Of a stretch of DNA of 64,000 bases, positions 63,922-64,000 are shown piece by piece. The first letter of the stretch is position 1. Every line of letters begins with the position of its first letter. Origin of the DNA: Blasia pusilla (Eukaryota; Marchantiophyta; Marchantiopsida; Blasiales). The notes below the pieces were generated by a model. That model was not told where the DNA came from, searched no databases, and saw only the letters and a program-made list of their open reading frames with translations. A program made the position numbers and the translations under genes. Location: NCBI GenBank assembly GCA_050084515.1, contig CM114275.1:5766001-5830000 (forward strand), written 5' to 3'.

Positions 63922-64000
63922 GTCTTTAGATTTCCCTCTTTTGGCTGTTACTTTGGTACTTCAAAATTGTTGTTGTGCTGGCCACATTCCAGTACTGAGC
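63922..64000 (+). other. Intron of the helicase gene cut by the window edge
   Basis: Starts GTCTTT right after the QYRMHPQ exon. The next exon should encode the I/V-R-x-F-P-S stretch of RecA domain 2 but is not in view. Confidence 0.7.

Overview
The window looks like nuclear DNA of a land plant. It carries four recognisable protein genes: a land-plant-type CC (ROXY) glutaredoxin, a dolichol-phosphate mannosyltransferase, an organellar methionyl-tRNA formyltransferase and a SEN1-like helicase. The last three are split by many short GT-AG introns. The rest is largely old Ty3/gypsy, Ty1/copia, LINE and solo-LTR debris. A bryophyte, perhaps a liverwort, would fit the compact genes and degraded repeats, but that is inference and nothing here proves the species.

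Layout. 1-8.4 kb: decayed Ty1/copia and Ty3/gypsy pol sequence, a dispersed repeat carrying GTCC/GGAC motifs, a long (AG)n tract and a fragment of an unusual LINE. 8.7-23.6 kb: a more GC-rich, almost repeat-free block whose only recognisable gene is the single-exon ROXY glutaredoxin (15212-15604), with a TATA-like promoter and a roughly 0.8 kb leader. 23.6-27.1 kb: AT-rich sequence, a 118 bp tandem duplication and unrecognised DNA. 27.2-29.8 kb (minus): DPMS1 in 8 exons, with a telobox and a perfect 24 bp inverted repeat upstream. 31.3-40.3 kb: retroelement desert with two solo LTRs that have clear 5 bp target-site duplications, one nested inside an older gypsy reverse transcriptase. 40.5-44.8 kb (minus): methionyl-tRNA formyltransferase in 10 exons. 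45.4-58.1 kb: a second desert holding a nearly full-length R2-group-like LINE, a minus-strand LTR with a (TC)n tract and a MULE-like insertion whose empty site survives in a paralogous copy 20 kb away. 58.2-64 kb (plus): the 5' two-thirds or so of a SEN1/MAA3-type helicase, at least 16 exons, running off the right edge.

The genes do not form a functional cluster. DPMS1 supplies Dol-P-Man for N-glycan, GPI and O-mannose synthesis in the ER. The formyltransferase makes fMet-tRNA for organelle translation. The glutaredoxin is expected to act with TGA bZIP factors in the nucleus. The helicase acts on RNA and R-loops. The most interesting non-genic structures are the zinc finger/RT/CCHC/endonuclease LINE whose four in-frame stops all fit C-to-T decay, two near-perfect snap-back palindromes beside gene promoters, a GC-rich module shared upstream of the two minus-strand genes, and the datable nested transposon insertions.
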